A DNA stretch of 64,000 nt from OM182 bacterium MED-G28 (GTDB taxonomy: Bacteria; Pseudomonadota; Gammaproteobacteria; Pseudomonadales; Pseudohongiellaceae): the NCBI GenBank assembly GCA_002457215.1, contig NTJZ01000003.1:62001-126000 (forward strand). The letters are read 5' to 3'. Each line of letters begins with the position of its first letter. Within the stretch, counting starts at the first letter, position 1. The position numbers and the translations under genes were made by a program. The notes beneath the pieces were generated by a model, which ran no database searches, was not told the origin of the DNA, and saw only the letters and a program-made list of their open reading frames with translations. This document shows positions 9,831 through 22,164 of the stretch, piece by piece.

Positions 9831-10046
9831 GATTGCTACTACAGGGAAGCCACTATCCGGTTTTAATCTGTAGCATAAAAGATTTTGGGATAAGTAGAAA
9901 TCCTAAATTGAATTTTCCCTTTCCAATAAAGTCGAGCTGCGATACTTCCTTAACTAAGAAAATCAGATGACACTGTATCTATCGCAATCCCAATATCGAT
10001 AATTTGCTTTACTATCTCATTCCTTCCTGTGGGCATAAATCAAACC

Positions 10047-10069
10047 GCCTGCAGATAAAAATCGCAGGC
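10047..10069 (-). terminator. Weak hairpin downstream of recG
   Basis: GCCTGC and GCAGGC form a six-base-pair stem over an 11-base loop, 47 bases after the recG stop. Only a short, interrupted T-run follows on the minus strand, so termination is possible but unproven. The rest of the roughly 285-base gap between ubiA and recG shows no convincing gene. Confidence 0.35.
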
Positions 10070-10115
10070 TGGCCATTTTGGGAATTTATTTAGGGTTTCG
10101 ATGGCGTTAGATGCC

Positions 10116-12203
10116 TTATACATTCGCATAATGTTCTCGCTCCCCCAGCCACCGCGATATAAGGGGTTCCACTATTTCCTCATGGTTTTGTAGAATAGTT
10201 TCTGACGCGTCTTTGACGATATCCAGCAAAGGTGCGTCCCGTGCTATGTCCGCGACGCGAAAGCTCATTAGCCCTGTCTGCTGCGTTCCGAGCACTTGGC
10301 CTGGCCCTCTAAGCTCCAAATCTTTTTCTGCAATATAAAACCCATCGGTGCTATCCCGCATAACGGACAGTCTCTGTTTGCCCACATTGGACAGCGGAGT
10401 TTGATATAAGAGAATGCAGTGACTTTGAATACTGCCGCGTCCAATGCGACCTCGTAATTGATGTAGCTGCGCCAGCCCCAATCGTTCCGGGTTTTCGATT
10501 ACCATTAAGCTCGCATTTGGTACATCGACGCCCACTTCAATGACGGTTGTTGCTACCAATAATTGAATTTCACCAAGCTTAAATTTGGCCATTACTGCCA
10601 TTTTCTCTTTCGGCTTCATTCTTCCATGTATAAGACCAACGCTAATGAGAGGCAACAAGCGGTGCAACTTTTCTGTAGTAGCTTCCGCAGCTTCACATTG
10701 AAGCGCATCAGATTCCTCAATAAGGGTGCACACCCAGTAGGCTTGATTCCCTTTCCCGCACGCCATTTTTATCCGCTGAATAACCTCTTCACGCTTAGTG
10801 CTTGAAATAATCGCGGTGTTCACTGGTGTCCGTCCAGGCGGCAACTCATTAATTACTGAACTATCAAGGTCGGCGTAGGCGCTCATTGCCAAAGTACGAG
10901 GTATCGGTGTTGCAGTCATCACTAACTGATGCGGATTAACCGCACCAGCGGCAGCTTTGTCTCGAAGCGCTAGGCGTTGATGAACACCAAAGCGATGTTG
11001 TTCATCAATAATGATTAGCCCTAACTTCTTGTAGATTACTTCATCTTGAAACAAAGCGTGTGTTCCTATAAGTAGCTGACACTCACCATTCGTCAATTCA
11101 AGTAACTGCTGTGTTCTAGATGCGCCTTTGGTTTTTCCGCTTAACCAGCCAACATTAATTCCTAATGGAGTGAACCACTGTCCAAAATTAGTTAAGTGCT
11201 GCTCAGCAAGAATTTCTGTGGGAGCCATTAAGGCAACTTGATAACCACAACTGATTGCATGAAGAGCTGTTAGAGCAGCGACTACGGTTTTACCCGACCC
11301 AACATCTCCTTGTAGTAAGCGTAACATTGGACAGGTGCCATTTAGGTCATCTGAAATCTCTCGGTAGGTCTTTTGTTGAGCATTAGTCAGCGTAAAGGGC
11401 AAACTTTTGAGAAAGGTGGATAACAACCCATCTTCGGCTTTTAGCATAGGCGCTTTTTGTTCATCGGATACGTTCCGAAATCGCCGCATACATAGGCGGT
11501 GTGCCAGTAACTCCTCAAATGCTAAACGTTTCTGGCCGGAATTAGTCTCTGAGCTAGTCCAGCTTAGAGGCGCCCCGATTGGTGGCTTATGCAGAAATTT
11601 GACTGCATCAGTAAGATTATCTAGTGCCAGATTTTTAACTATAGCAGTTGGTAAATAATCTTGAACAGCAGGGGAATGTTCCATCAAAGACAAGGCTTGA
11701 TAAATCACGTTTCGTAACCTGGCTTGCTGCAACCCTTCTGTGGTTGGGTAAACTGGAGTCAATGATTCTGCAACAGGAATGGAATTAAAATCTGGCATAA
11801 TTTTATATTCCGGGTGATAGATCTCCAGCCCGGACCTGCCGCGCCTTGCCTCCCCATAACAGCGAATCAATTGGCCGGGGGCGAGAGATTTTTTCTGTGC
11901 CGCACTAAAATGAAAAAACCGCAGGCTGATAAAGCCAGTTTTGTCTTGCAATATGCATTGCAGGCTTCTGCGACGTCCAAATTGAATGTTATTGGAAAGG
12001 ACTTCGCCTTGAAGCTGTACATGATCACCTACTTCAATATTTTCGATTTGATGAACGCGAGTTCGATCCTCATAACGAAAAGGCAGATGGAACAAAAGAT
12101 CTTGAACATTGTAGATACCTATCTGATTAAACTTTTTTTCTAGAGCGGGACCAACTCCTTTTAATTGTGTTATAGGAATTTTGTCCAGAGAAGGATCGGT
12201 CAT
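10116..12203 (-). CDS. recG: ATP-dependent DNA helicase RecG
   Basis: 695 residues, full length. The N-terminal wedge/OB part carries FHLPFRYEDRT, followed by Walker A GDVGSGKT, motif II DEQHRFG, MTATPIPRTLAM, LIHGRMKPKEK, VGVDVPNA and QLRGRIGRG. RecG remodels stalled replication forks and Holliday junctions. It follows ridA and spoT on the same strand with a 160-base gap, the classic spoT-recG neighbourhood; the gap allows a separate promoter. Confidence 0.96.
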   Translation of the reverse strand: MTDPSLDKIPITQLKGVGPALEKKFNQIGIYNVQDLLFHLPFRYEDRTRVHQIENIEVGDHVQLQGEVLSNNIQFGRRRSLQCILQDKTGFISLRFFHFSAAQKKSLAPGQLIRCYGEARRGRSGLEIYHPEYKIMPDFNSIPVAESLTPVYPTTEGLQQARLRNVIYQALSLMEHSPAVQDYLPTAIVKNLALDNLTDAVKFLHKPPIGAPLSWTSSETNSGQKRLAFEELLAHRLCMRRFRNVSDEQKAPMLKAEDGLLSTFLKSLPFTLTNAQQKTYREISDDLNGTCPMLRLLQGDVGSGKTVVAALTALHAISCGYQVALMAPTEILAEQHLTNFGQWFTPLGINVGWLSGKTKGASRTQQLLELTNGECQLLIGTHALFQDEVIYKKLGLIIIDEQHRFGVHQRLALRDKAAAGAVNPHQLVMTATPIPRTLAMSAYADLDSSVINELPPGRTPVNTAIISSTKREEVIQRIKMACGKGNQAYWVCTLIEESDALQCEAAEATTEKLHRLLPLISVGLIHGRMKPKEKMAVMAKFKLGEIQLLVATTVIEVGVDVPNASLMVIENPERLGLAQLHQLRGRIGRGSIQSHCILLYQTPLSNVGKQRLSVMRDSTDGFYIAEKDLELRGPGQVLGTQQTGLMSFRVADIARDAPLLDIVKDASETILQNHEEIVEPLISRWLGEREHYANV

Positions 12204-12363
12204 AGTCAGAGTAGCAGTGAAGGAGGTCTGAAAACGAAAAGGCCTACAGCAGAGTATATGGGCTTTTATTAAGCTCCGCTAGAAATGAAAATATTTAAAA
12301 GGAGATACTTCTCTCACCCGAGACTAGTTTAAAGAATAAGCACAAAAGAATTGAATAGACAAT

Positions 12364-12747
12364 CTAGGTTGACAAGATCGCCTCTACCTCGATGGCCGCG
12401 CCTTTCGGCAACGCGCTTACTTCAATTGTTGCTCGTGCAGGATACGGTTTGTTGAAGTGCGCAGCCATTATTTCATTTACAACACCAAACTCATTTAAGT
12501 CAGTAAGAAAAATTGTAAGCTTCACAATATCGTTTAGTGATCCGCCAGCTGCTTCTGCAACCGCACTTAAATTTTTAAAAACTTGCTCGGACTGTTCACT
12601 AATGCTGCTATCGACTAGCTCCATAGAGGATGGGTCTAGAGGAATTTGACCAGAGATAAACACTAAAGAACCACTCTTAATAGCCTGTGAGTACGGCCCA
12701 ATTGCAGCCGGAGCATTAGATGTTTGAATGGCTTTTTTCTCTTTCAT
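12364..12747 (-). CDS. ridA: 2-iminobutanoate/2-iminopropanoate deaminase RidA (YjgF/YER057c/UK114)
   Basis: 127 residues. The signature segments GPYSQAIKSGSLVFISGQIP, a central VVKLTIFLTDL and the C-terminal ARATIEVSALPKGAAIEVEAI, which includes the substrate-binding Arg, are all present. RidA hydrolyses reactive imines released by PLP enzymes such as threonine dehydratase. Its ATG overlaps the spoT stop by one base (TAATG), so it is translationally coupled to spoT, as in Pseudomonas. Confidence 0.95.
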   Translation of the reverse strand: MKEKKAIQTSNAPAAIGPYSQAIKSGSLVFISGQIPLDPSSMELVDSSISEQSEQVFKNLSAVAEAAGGSLNDIVKLTIFLTDLNEFGVVNEIMAAHFNKPYPARATIEVSALPKGAAIEVEAILST

Positions 12748-14927
12748 TAATGGGCTCCTAAAGCACTCTTTATAGTCTTTTTTACTTTGCGACTTTTAAC
12801 TCGAGTAACACGGCTAACAGGTTTGATAAGTCGCACACGCTTCATTACTCTCGCTAGATGCACACGATTTTTTACGTTTAACGACAAATTAACAATACTA
12901 AAGCGAGCATCTCGTTCGAGCGTGCTTATTTTCTCAATATTTGCTTCTGCCCCTGTGATGGTTGTGGCCAGTGTTGCAATGATGCCTCGCTGATTCTCTA
13001 ATTCGACTTGAAGTTCGACAGAAAACTCTCCCTCAACTTCTGTATCCCAAGTCACTTCAAGGCATTTCTCTGGATTGTCTCGGATGTCTGAGATGTTATT
13101 ACAATCGTCAGTATGAATTACCATGCCACGCCCGGAACTAATGTGGCCAACAATAGGGTCGCCAGGAATGGGATGGCAGCATTTCGCGTAATTCATGACC
13201 ATGCCTTCAGAGCCTCGAATAGCCAGAGTGTCCTGGGTTCCCGAGTCGGTTTGTTCGTCAGAAGAAGAGACATTGCCATGTGCAGCGAGCCTTTGAGCGA
13301 TCATGTAAGACATGCGATTGCCTAGCCCAATTTCTTCCAGTAATTGTTCTACTGATTTCAAATTGGTTTGCTGTAAAACTGCGTCGATATTTTCTTTTGG
13401 AACCGAAGCGATCTGGGCTCCGAGCCCAGCCAAAGCCTTATTGAGTAATCTTCTTCCCAATGCCACAGATTCGGATTGTTTTTGATTCTTCAGATAATGG
13501 CGGATATTACTTCGAGCTTTGCCGGTTACTACGAAACTTAGCCAGGCAGGATTCGGCTGAGTACCCGGCGCAGTAATAATCTCCACGGTTTGGCCACTTT
13601 GTAAAGGTTCGCTTAATGGAGCGAGACGACGACTTATACGACAGGCAACACAAGAATTACCAACGTCTGTGTGAATAGCATAAGCAAAATCTACGGCGGT
13701 TGAACCAGCTGGTAATTCAAAAATTTGTCCCTTAGGCGTGAACAAATAGATTTCATCCGGAAACAAATCAATCTTTACGTTTTCAATAAACTCTAGTGAG
13801 TTGCCTGCATGTTTTTGCATTTCCAATAAGCCATTCACCCATTCCCTTGCGCGTATATGTGCGTTACTCGGCAGATCATCACTGGACTTATAGAGCCAAT
13901 GGGAGGAGATGCCATTGTTTGCCATCGCTTCCATCTCTTCGGTGCGAATTTGGATTTCAATGGGTACACCATGCATTCCGAAAAGGGTTGTATGCAACGA
14001 TTGATAGCCGTTCGCTTTAGGGATTGCGATATAGTCTTTAAAGCGTCCGGGAACCGGTTTGTACAAGCTGTGAACAGCGCCTAACACTCGATAGCACGTG
14101 TCAACACGATCAACAATAATTCGAAAAGCATAAACATCCATTATCTCGGAAAAAGATTTACGCTTGCTGCGCATTTTTTCATAAATGCTATAAAGATGTT
14201 TCTCGCGGCCGGTTGTCCAGCCAGGTAGTTCCTCGCGTTCAAGACACGCTTCTAATGATGTCTGAATCTGACTAACTATCTCCTTACGATTTCCACGGAT
14301 GCGCTTAACTGCCGCACTAATTCGATTAGCCCGCATAGGATACAAAGCACTAAACCCCAATTCTTCAAACTCCACCCTGACATTATTCATACCTAAACGG
14401 TTTGCAATTGGCGCATATATGTCGAGGGTTTCTCGTGCGATACGACGACGCTTATCTGGTGCCAACACATCCAAAGTACGCATGTTATGTAGCCGATCAG
14501 CAATTTTCACCAAAATCACTCGCAGATCTTTAGCCATAGCCATGGCCATTTTCTGGAAATTTTCCGCTTGCGCCTCTGCTCGCGAACTAAAAGTGATTTT
14601 ATTAAGCTTGCTTACACCATCGACTAGGTCAGCAACTGTGTTGCCAAATTGAGATTTAATGGCTGTCTTAGTGATTCCGGTATCTTCAATCACGTCATGT
14701 AGCATGGCTGCCATCAAGCTCTGATGGTCCATATGCATTTCACTAAGAATTGAGGCAACAGCTAGAGGGTGAGTAACATAAGGATCGCCGCTTCGACGAA
14801 ATTGTCCGTCATGGGCCTGCTGGGCATAAAAATAAGCACGGCGGACGCTGTTTACTTGATCATTCCCAAGATAGTTAGAAAGACCATCGGCAAGGGAGTC
14901 AATGTTGTCTATAGTAGCAACGTGCAA
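12747..14927 (-). CDS. spoT: Bifunctional (p)ppGpp synthase/hydrolase SpoT
   Basis: 726 residues. The HD hydrolase domain is intact (FRRSGDPYVTHPLAVA; HD at residues 77-78 in MLHDVIEDT). The synthetase domain has the RFKDYIAIPKANGYQSLHT stretch; the RFKD form is that of bifunctional enzymes rather than the EXDD of RelA. A TGS domain (IYLFTPKGQIFELPAG) and a C-terminal ACT domain (about residues 645-715) follow. It balances alarmone levels during starvation. Downstream of rpoZ by 17 bases and coupled to ridA. Confidence 0.96.
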   Translation of the reverse strand: MHVATIDNIDSLADGLSNYLGNDQVNSVRRAYFYAQQAHDGQFRRSGDPYVTHPLAVASILSEMHMDHQSLMAAMLHDVIEDTGITKTAIKSQFGNTVADLVDGVSKLNKITFSSRAEAQAENFQKMAMAMAKDLRVILVKIADRLHNMRTLDVLAPDKRRRIARETLDIYAPIANRLGMNNVRVEFEELGFSALYPMRANRISAAVKRIRGNRKEIVSQIQTSLEACLEREELPGWTTGREKHLYSIYEKMRSKRKSFSEIMDVYAFRIIVDRVDTCYRVLGAVHSLYKPVPGRFKDYIAIPKANGYQSLHTTLFGMHGVPIEIQIRTEEMEAMANNGISSHWLYKSSDDLPSNAHIRAREWVNGLLEMQKHAGNSLEFIENVKIDLFPDEIYLFTPKGQIFELPAGSTAVDFAYAIHTDVGNSCVACRISRRLAPLSEPLQSGQTVEIITAPGTQPNPAWLSFVVTGKARSNIRHYLKNQKQSESVALGRRLLNKALAGLGAQIASVPKENIDAVLQQTNLKSVEQLLEEIGLGNRMSYMIAQRLAAHGNVSSSDEQTDSGTQDTLAIRGSEGMVMNYAKCCHPIPGDPIVGHISSGRGMVIHTDDCNNISDIRDNPEKCLEVTWDTEVEGEFSVELQVELENQRGIIATLATTITGAEANIEKISTLERDARFSIVNLSLNVKNRVHLARVMKRVRLIKPVSRVTRVKSRKVKKTIKSALGAH

Positions 14928-14944
14928 GACTCGAATCCTTAAGG

Positions 14945-15292
14945 TTAGCTTTCAGATGGAGGCAGTTCGTCCTTTTCGCCAGCAGAATCTTCAGCAGTAG
15001 CCTTTTCAATTTCAGCCTTTTTGTCAACCGCGGCGACAGCAGCAGCAGCTTCTTCCAACTCTTCTTCGACGTCATCCAGCTCAACGCTTGGCTTTTCTAC
15101 AAGAATAGCCGCGTTAACAAAACCATCAGCGATTTCTCGAAGGGCAATGACAGTTGGCTTGTCATTATCTACTGATACCAAGGGATCCTTACCTTCAATT
15201 TGAAGCTGACGGGCTCGTTTGCTAGAAACCATAACTAACTCAAATCGGTTGTCTACTTTGTCTAAACAATCTTCTACCGTAATTCTTGCCAT
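14945..15292 (-). CDS. rpoZ: RNA polymerase omega subunit with long acidic tail
   Basis: 115 residues beginning [20 protein letters not shown], the invariant omega N-terminus, with RARQLQ and the [13 protein letters not shown] segment. Omega helps fold the beta-prime subunit and, with SpoT products, forms a ppGpp site on RNA polymerase. The protein is longer than the 91-residue E. coli omega because of a low-complexity Ala/Glu/Lys C-terminus from about residue 78. It lies directly upstream of spoT, the usual order. Confidence 0.95.
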   Translation of the reverse strand: MARITVEDCLDKVDNRFELVMVSSKRARQLQIEGKDPLVSVDNDKPTVIALREIADGFVNAAILVEKPSVELDDVEEELEEAAAAVAAVDKKAEIEKATAEDSAGEKDELPPSES

Positions 15293-15498
15293 ATCCGAAC
15301 CTTAAAAACACCATTGGGTAATTGTTAACTAGTATAAGTTTGGGCGAAATAATCGCAAAAATAATGACTACTTGAATTGAGCTCGCTCGCTTGCAACCTT
15401 ACTAGCCCCTCTTGGTTCCTACCTCGAAGGACCCGGGATTCTACAGAATTCCTTTCAAAATTGCATCACTTCCAGGCGTAAGCGAGCGAAGGTTCTGG

Positions 15499-16116
15499 TT
15501 AGCCTTTTACTAGGCTGCTAAGTAGTTCGCTCAAATTTCTTTGCTGAGAAGTGACTACCAGTCGCTGGGACCTAATTATTGCGCGAATATCTTGAAGTGC
15601 CGCCTGAAAATCATCATTTACCACGACGAAGTTAGCCTCGGCAACGTGCTCCATCACACCTTGGGCTTGCTGCATGCGGTTATCGATGGTTTCGCTATCG
15701 TCTTGGGCTCTTTCTGTTAATCGCTCCGTTAAAGCTTCTATGGACGGGGGTAAAATGAAAATTGAACAAGTGTCAGGATAGAGCTTGCGAATTTGTTGTG
15801 CGCCTTGCCAATCGATTTCTAGGATGACATCGAGCCCTTTATTTAGTTGTTCACTAACCCAAAGCTTGGATGTGCCATAATGATAACCATAGACCTCTGC
15901 CGATTCCAAAAAATCGCCTTCCGATAGCCTCGTTGTGAATTCTGATTTTTCGATGAAATGGTAATTAACGCCATTTTCTTCACCTACTCTAGCAGGCCGC
16001 GTCGTATGCGAAATTGATACGCATAGTTTTTTATCTTGGCTTACTAGTGCGTGAACAAGCGTAGTTTTCCCAGCTCCGGAAGGCGCGGTTATTATGAATA
16101 GTTTTCCTAAATTCAT
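15499..16116 (-). CDS. gmk: Guanylate kinase
   Basis: 205 residues. The P-loop APSGAGKTT sits near the N-terminus, followed by SISHTTRPARVGEENGVNYHF (GMP-binding region) and LEIDWQGAQQIR. It phosphorylates GMP to GDP. It follows yicC by 12 bases on the same strand; a 206-base gap separates it from rpoZ, leaving room for an rpoZ promoter. Confidence 0.97.
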   Translation of the reverse strand: MNLGKLFIITAPSGAGKTTLVHALVSQDKKLCVSISHTTRPARVGEENGVNYHFIEKSEFTTRLSEGDFLESAEVYGYHYGTSKLWVSEQLNKGLDVILEIDWQGAQQIRKLYPDTCSIFILPPSIEALTERLTERAQDDSETIDNRMQQAQGVMEHVAEANFVVVNDDFQAALQDIRAIIRSQRLVVTSQQRNLSELLSSLVKG

Positions 16117-16128
16117 ATTTTTATAAAT

Positions 16129-16995
16129 TTATTCTATGTTCTGAATCTGTTCACGCATTTGCTCTATCAGCACTTTCAGCTCGACAGCACCAAGGGTTGT
16201 ATCTACAACAATTGATTTTGAAGAAAGAGTATTTGCTTCTCTATTTAGCTCCTGCATCAGAAAGTCGAGACGACGGCCTTTTTGCCCAGCAGATGCAACA
16301 ACCCTTTCAACTTCGCTTAGGTGAGAGTCGAGCCGATCCAGCTCTTCGTCGACGTCAGCTTTTTGTGCAAGTATCGCTACCTCCTGCTCTAGGCGCGTCG
16401 GTTCTAGCTCTGCTTTAAGATCAGCCAGTCGGCCTAATAAGTTTTTTCGTTGACCATTTATGATTTCAGGCATTTTTTCTCGGATACTTGAAACTATTGC
16501 TCGTATCGACTCGATTCTCTGGATTACAAATCCTTTAAGTGCATCCCCTTCTCTTTGGCGCGAGCTAATTAACTCGTCTAGAGCTATTTTAAAAAGAGCT
16601 AGTGCTTCAGCGGTGATTATTTCACTATCGAAATTTTGATCTACAATGACTCCAGGCCAGCGTAAGATCTCTGCAGAACTGAGTTGTGATTCAGTGCTGG
16701 CCAGTTTTTGAATTTCAGCATTCGCCTGAACCAGCATCTCGATGAGTCCCTTGTTTATTTGTAAATCTGTTTGACCAGCTTCGGCTGATTGAAATCGCAA
16801 TTGGCACTCAACTTTGCCGCGATTCAATTTTTTGCGGATAGCTTCCCGAACTGAATTTTCTAATCCGCGGAGAGATTCCGGAAGCCTGACACTGGTTTCT
16901 AAATATCGATGATTTACGGAACGTATTTCCCAAGCAAGGGAGCCCCATTCCTTATCTATTTGCTGCCTGGAGAAAGCAGTCATACTGAAAGTCAT
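16129..16995 (-). CDS. yicC: YicC/YloC-family endoribonuclease
   Basis: 288 residues. The family start SMTAFSRQQ, the WEIRSVNHRYLETSVRLP motif and the C-terminal GRRLDFLMQELNREANTLSSKS are all seen; these define the YicC N domain and DUF1732. E. coli YicC is an endoribonuclease involved in small RNA (RyhB) turnover. The gene is divergent from rph and directly precedes gmk. Confidence 0.94.
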   Translation of the reverse strand: MTFSMTAFSRQQIDKEWGSLAWEIRSVNHRYLETSVRLPESLRGLENSVREAIRKKLNRGKVECQLRFQSAEAGQTDLQINKGLIEMLVQANAEIQKLASTESQLSSAEILRWPGVIVDQNFDSEIITAEALALFKIALDELISSRQREGDALKGFVIQRIESIRAIVSSIREKMPEIINGQRKNLLGRLADLKAELEPTRLEQEVAILAQKADVDEELDRLDSHLSEVERVVASAGQKGRRLDFLMQELNREANTLSSKSIVVDTTLGAVELKVLIEQMREQIQNIE

Positions 16996-17141
16996 AATTT
17001 GTAGCTCAAATTCGAAGAGCCTTCATTCTAACTTATTACGTGCCTAAACACAGTTACCAATCTAAATCCTGCTGCGCTCGCAACCGTAACTCTTTTCAAG
17101 GATAATCCGCATCATCTTTTTTTGTGGAATCTAATAAGCTG

Positions 17142-17876
17142 ATGTCAGAGCCTTCTCGCCCAAGTAATCGCAGCGCCAATGATTTGCGGACCGTTAACAT
17201 AACCCGGAGCTATACCAAGCACGCGGAAGGTTCGGTATTAGTAGAATTCGGAGCGACCAAGGTCCTCTGTAACGCCAGCGTTGAGACGTCTGTTCCTCGA
17301 TTTTTAAAAGGTACGGGACGGGGGTGGGTAACTGCAGAGTATGGCATGCTGCCTCGCTCCACCAACACTCGGATGGATAGAGAAGCGGCCCGTGGAAAGC
17401 AAACTGGCCGTAGTTTGGAAATTCAGCGCCTAATTGGACGCTCTCTGCGAGCTGCTGTTGATTTAAAAGCCCTCGGAGAACATACGATCAAAGTCGATTG
17501 TGATGTAATTCAGGCTGATGGTGGAACACGCACGGCGTCAATAACGGGTGGCTGTGTTGCCTTGCATGATGCGATAAGTTATATGCTGTCGAAGAGCATG
17601 GTTATGGAATCTCCATTTAAGCAAATGATCGCCTCGATATCTGTAGGAGTTCGGCAGGGCAAAGCGATACTCGACCTAGACTATATTGAAGATTCTTCCG
17701 CTGAAACTGACATGAATGTTGTTATGACAGAATCTGGTGGGTTCATTGAGATTCAAGGTACTGGTGAAGACGGCGATTTTTCTTATAGCCAATTGCAGGA
17801 AATGATAGGTCTCGCAGATGCAGGAATTCAAATACTAATTGGTAAGCAGCACGTAGCATTAACTACTGCAGTTTAA
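17142..17876 (+). CDS. rph: Ribonuclease PH
   Basis: 244 residues from ATG 17142; an in-frame GTG at 17124 would add six residues but the ATG matches the family N-terminus ([11 protein letters not shown]). Signature segments are [37 protein letters not shown], the phosphate-binding [19 protein letters not shown]-type region, and [18 protein letters not shown]. The enzyme trims tRNA 3' ends phosphorolytically. Divergent from yicC; pyrE follows 17 bases later, as in E. coli and Pseudomonas. Confidence 0.95.
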   Translation: MSEPSRPSNRSANDLRTVNITRSYTKHAEGSVLVEFGATKVLCNASVETSVPRFLKGTGRGWVTAEYGMLPRSTNTRMDREAARGKQTGRSLEIQRLIGRSLRAAVDLKALGEHTIKVDCDVIQADGGTRTASITGGCVALHDAISYMLSKSMVMESPFKQMIASISVGVRQGKAILDLDYIEDSSAETDMNVVMTESGGFIEIQGTGEDGDFSYSQLQEMIGLADAGIQILIGKQHVALTTAV

Positions 17877-17893
17877 TTTCATTAGGAAATGTG

Positions 17894-18541
17894 ATGCAAG
17901 ATTTCCAATCAGAGTTTTTAGAATTTGTTATTAAAGATAAGATTCTGCGATTCGGCGAATTTACTTTAAAGTCTGGGAGAGTGAGCCCCTATTTTTTTAA
18001 TGCTGGGCTTTTCAATACTGGTCGCAAGTTAGCGTTCTTAGCTAAGTGCTATGCCGCCGCAATCGCTAATTCCAATCAACAATTTGATGTCTTGTTTGGG
18101 CCTGCTTACAAAGGAATTCCCTTAGCTGCAGCTACATCGATAGCCCTTGCTGATAATCATGGGGAAGACAAACCTTTTTGTTTTAATCGAAAGGAAGTAA
18201 AAGGTCATGGTGAGGGCGGCCTTATCGTCGGCGCGGAACTTTCAGGTAGAGTTTTGATTATTGATGATGTCATCACGGCCGGAACCGCAATCAAAGAGGC
18301 TATGGAAATTTTACATGCCAATGGGGCCGAGCTAAGTGGGGTAGCAGTAGCAATGGATCGACAGGAAAAAGGAACTGGAGAGCTTTCGGCTATACAAGAA
18401 ATTGAAGAAAACCATCAGATCAAAGTTGTAAATATAATTAACCTACAAAATATTATCGATTTTCTCGAAGCAGCGAGTGATAATTTACTGCAACAACATT
18501 TAGTCGCAGTTACAAAGTATCGACAAGAATTTGGAATTTGA
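17894..18541 (+). CDS. pyrE: Orotate phosphoribosyltransferase
   Basis: 215 residues from ATG 17894, preceded by AGGAAAT at a good distance; GTG at 17891 is one codon upstream. Motifs: [39 protein letters not shown] and the PRPP loop [13 protein letters not shown]. It makes orotidine monophosphate in pyrimidine synthesis. It lies in an rph-pyrE pair, converging on slmA. Confidence 0.96.
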   Translation: MQDFQSEFLEFVIKDKILRFGEFTLKSGRVSPYFFNAGLFNTGRKLAFLAKCYAAAIANSNQQFDVLFGPAYKGIPLAAATSIALADNHGEDKPFCFNRKEVKGHGEGGLIVGAELSGRVLIIDDVITAGTAIKEAMEILHANGAELSGVAVAMDRQEKGTGELSAIQEIEENHQIKVVNIINLQNIIDFLEAASDNLLQQHLVAVTKYRQEFGI

Positions 18542-18545
18542 AGGT

Positions 18546-18592
18546 AAGTCTGTGTATTTAGGTCTGAGTGGTAAAAGATTCCCAGACTTTTT
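18546..18592 (+). terminator. Possible terminator between pyrE and slmA
   Basis: AAGTCTG at 18546-18552 can pair with CAGACTT at 18583-18589, followed by a T-run; a nearer GTCTG offers an alternative 5' arm. The loop is long, so this is only a moderate candidate for ending the rph-pyrE transcript. Confidence 0.4.
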
Positions 18593-18617
18593 GAAATAAT
18601 TAAGAGTTGTCAGAATA

Positions 18618-19241
18618 TCAAACAATAGTTGAAGAAGTCGTTGCCGTAAAAGGTGCTAGTAGATCTTTACTTAGGAACTCCCATTGAGTGTCCCAATTTT
18701 CTAGCGGCGATTGTTTAAATTCACTACGTACGAATTGCACTAGCCTGCCTTCCGCAGAAGCTAACAATAAATTCGCTAGGGCTGCAGGCGAAGTGGTTGG
18801 TTTTAAGTTTTCGCGAATCTGCGCTTCTCGCAATACCTGCTTTAATTGCGCCTCGATCCGGCTATAGAACTGCGCGATTCGTTCCCGCAGGCGTTCAGTC
18901 TCCCCCGTTAATGCGTCGCCGGTAAGCAAGCGAGTCATACCAGGGTTTTTGTCAGAAAAGGTTAGCAACAATGCTAGAATTTTTTGGCAACGAATTTCTG
19001 CCCCTGACTCTTCAATTAAGATACGAGAAATCCGCTGGAAAAGTGTCTCTTCGATAAATTTTATTAAGCCCTCAAACATTCTTGCTTTGCTCGGGAAATG
19101 TCTATAGAGCGCAGCCTCCGATACACCAACCTCTTTCGCGAGTGCCGCAGTCGTAATACGCCCGCCGGGACAAGTTTCTAGCATGCGAGCCAAAGCCTGG
19201 AGGATTTGGTCTTTACGTGATTTTTTGCCGCTAGTTTCCAT
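18618..19241 (-). CDS. slmA: Nucleoid occlusion factor SlmA (TetR family)
   Basis: 207 residues. The N-terminal helix-turn-helix reads [24 protein letters not shown], and the following [17 protein letters not shown] matches SlmA. SlmA binds specific chromosomal sites and blocks FtsZ ring assembly over the nucleoid. Its location beside argB/coaBC and pyrE matches the gammaproteobacterial neighbourhood, which supports SlmA over a generic TetR regulator. Confidence 0.92.
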   Translation of the reverse strand: METSGKKSRKDQILQALARMLETCPGGRITTAALAKEVGVSEAALYRHFPSKARMFEGLIKFIEETLFQRISRILIEESGAEIRCQKILALLLTFSDKNPGMTRLLTGDALTGETERLRERIAQFYSRIEAQLKQVLREAQIRENLKPTTSPAALANLLLASAEGRLVQFVRSEFKQSPLENWDTQWEFLSKDLLAPFTATTSSTIV

Positions 19242-19305
19242 CGAGAGTAGTATCCATTTTTTCTGTTTGTGGTTAGGTTTTACGCTTTTACATTATTGCT
19301 GATTT

Positions 19306-21433
<2,128 letters not shown>

Positions 21434-21660
21434 GGGAACCGCTGAAAGATCTGGTTTCTTAGTGGGAGAGCTAGACTAGCAGCAAGCTTAGATTGAATCA
21501 ATTTGCAGACAAATTAGGGCACTTTCTGTGCAAGAGACTGCTTTTAATAGCGATCACATAAAGAAAGTGACTTGTAAAAGAGCACCTTTTGTCGATTAAA
21601 TTCATACCTAAAAGCGAGAGAATCAGTGCATTTATTTAACGTTACCAGCGAACTTAGGAT

Positions 21661-22086
21661 ACTTTAAAGCAATTAACAAACTTAACTGAAGCGATCATTT
21701 ACAGTTCTTTACGTGTAAGTAAGCGCTCACATTAGCTGCTAAAGTAAAGAACTAGGTAAATTCTCGTTTTTGTTATTACGATCTTGATGTTTGCAGAGTG
21801 AACTTTCTTAATTCTAAGCACGCGGCTTTAGGGTTTGAAGAATTATTTAAATGCGCGATTGATAATGTTGCTGTCTGCTCCGAGAAGGTTTAATCGCTAT
21901 ATTATCCTAAATGGGGTGGCAATAATCTTCGTTAGCAGCCACCTTTCTAGCCGGTTGGAACCGAGCCAGATACGGTTATTACTAACAGATTCTAACTAGT
22001 ATTAGCTTTGATTAATGTGTTTGCTGGGTCATATAGTTATTGGCACGAACGAATCAGATTTACTGTTTGATCGCGCTCTTGTGTAA
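21661..22086 (+). pseudogene. radC: Decayed radC (JAMM/MPN-domain protein) remnant
   Basis: Between coaBC and rpmB, where radC lies in E. coli and many relatives, no intact gene exists, but RadC-like residues appear in shifted frames. From 21801 the frame reads NFLNSKHAALGFEELF then KCAIDNVAVCSEKV before a stop at 21891, matching the RadC stretch LDSQHR...LF.GT...V.PREV. One frame over, from about 21919, it reads VAIIFVSSHLSSRLEPSQIR, matching AAVILAHNHPSGxxEPSxAD with the JAMM metal ligands partly lost. From 22024, LGHIVIGTNESDLLFDRALV ends at a stop at 22084-22086, matching LDHLIVG...SFAERG. Upstream of 21801 the same frame contains further stops. Several stops and at least one frameshift mean it cannot make RadC. 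The comparison is from memory of RadC sequences; 21661 is an approximate left end. Confidence 0.8.
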
Positions 22087-22164
22087 GCGCTTGGACAAGG
22101 CGTAAATAGCGGGATGGGAGTGGAATGATCCAGCATGTTTTGAAGTGAGCATTTTGATAGTACC

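Noticed and set aside
15384-15488. Nine-base inverted repeat CGCTCGCTT / AAGCGAGCG downstream of gmk
   Set aside because: The arms are 87 bases apart with no T-run; likely chance.
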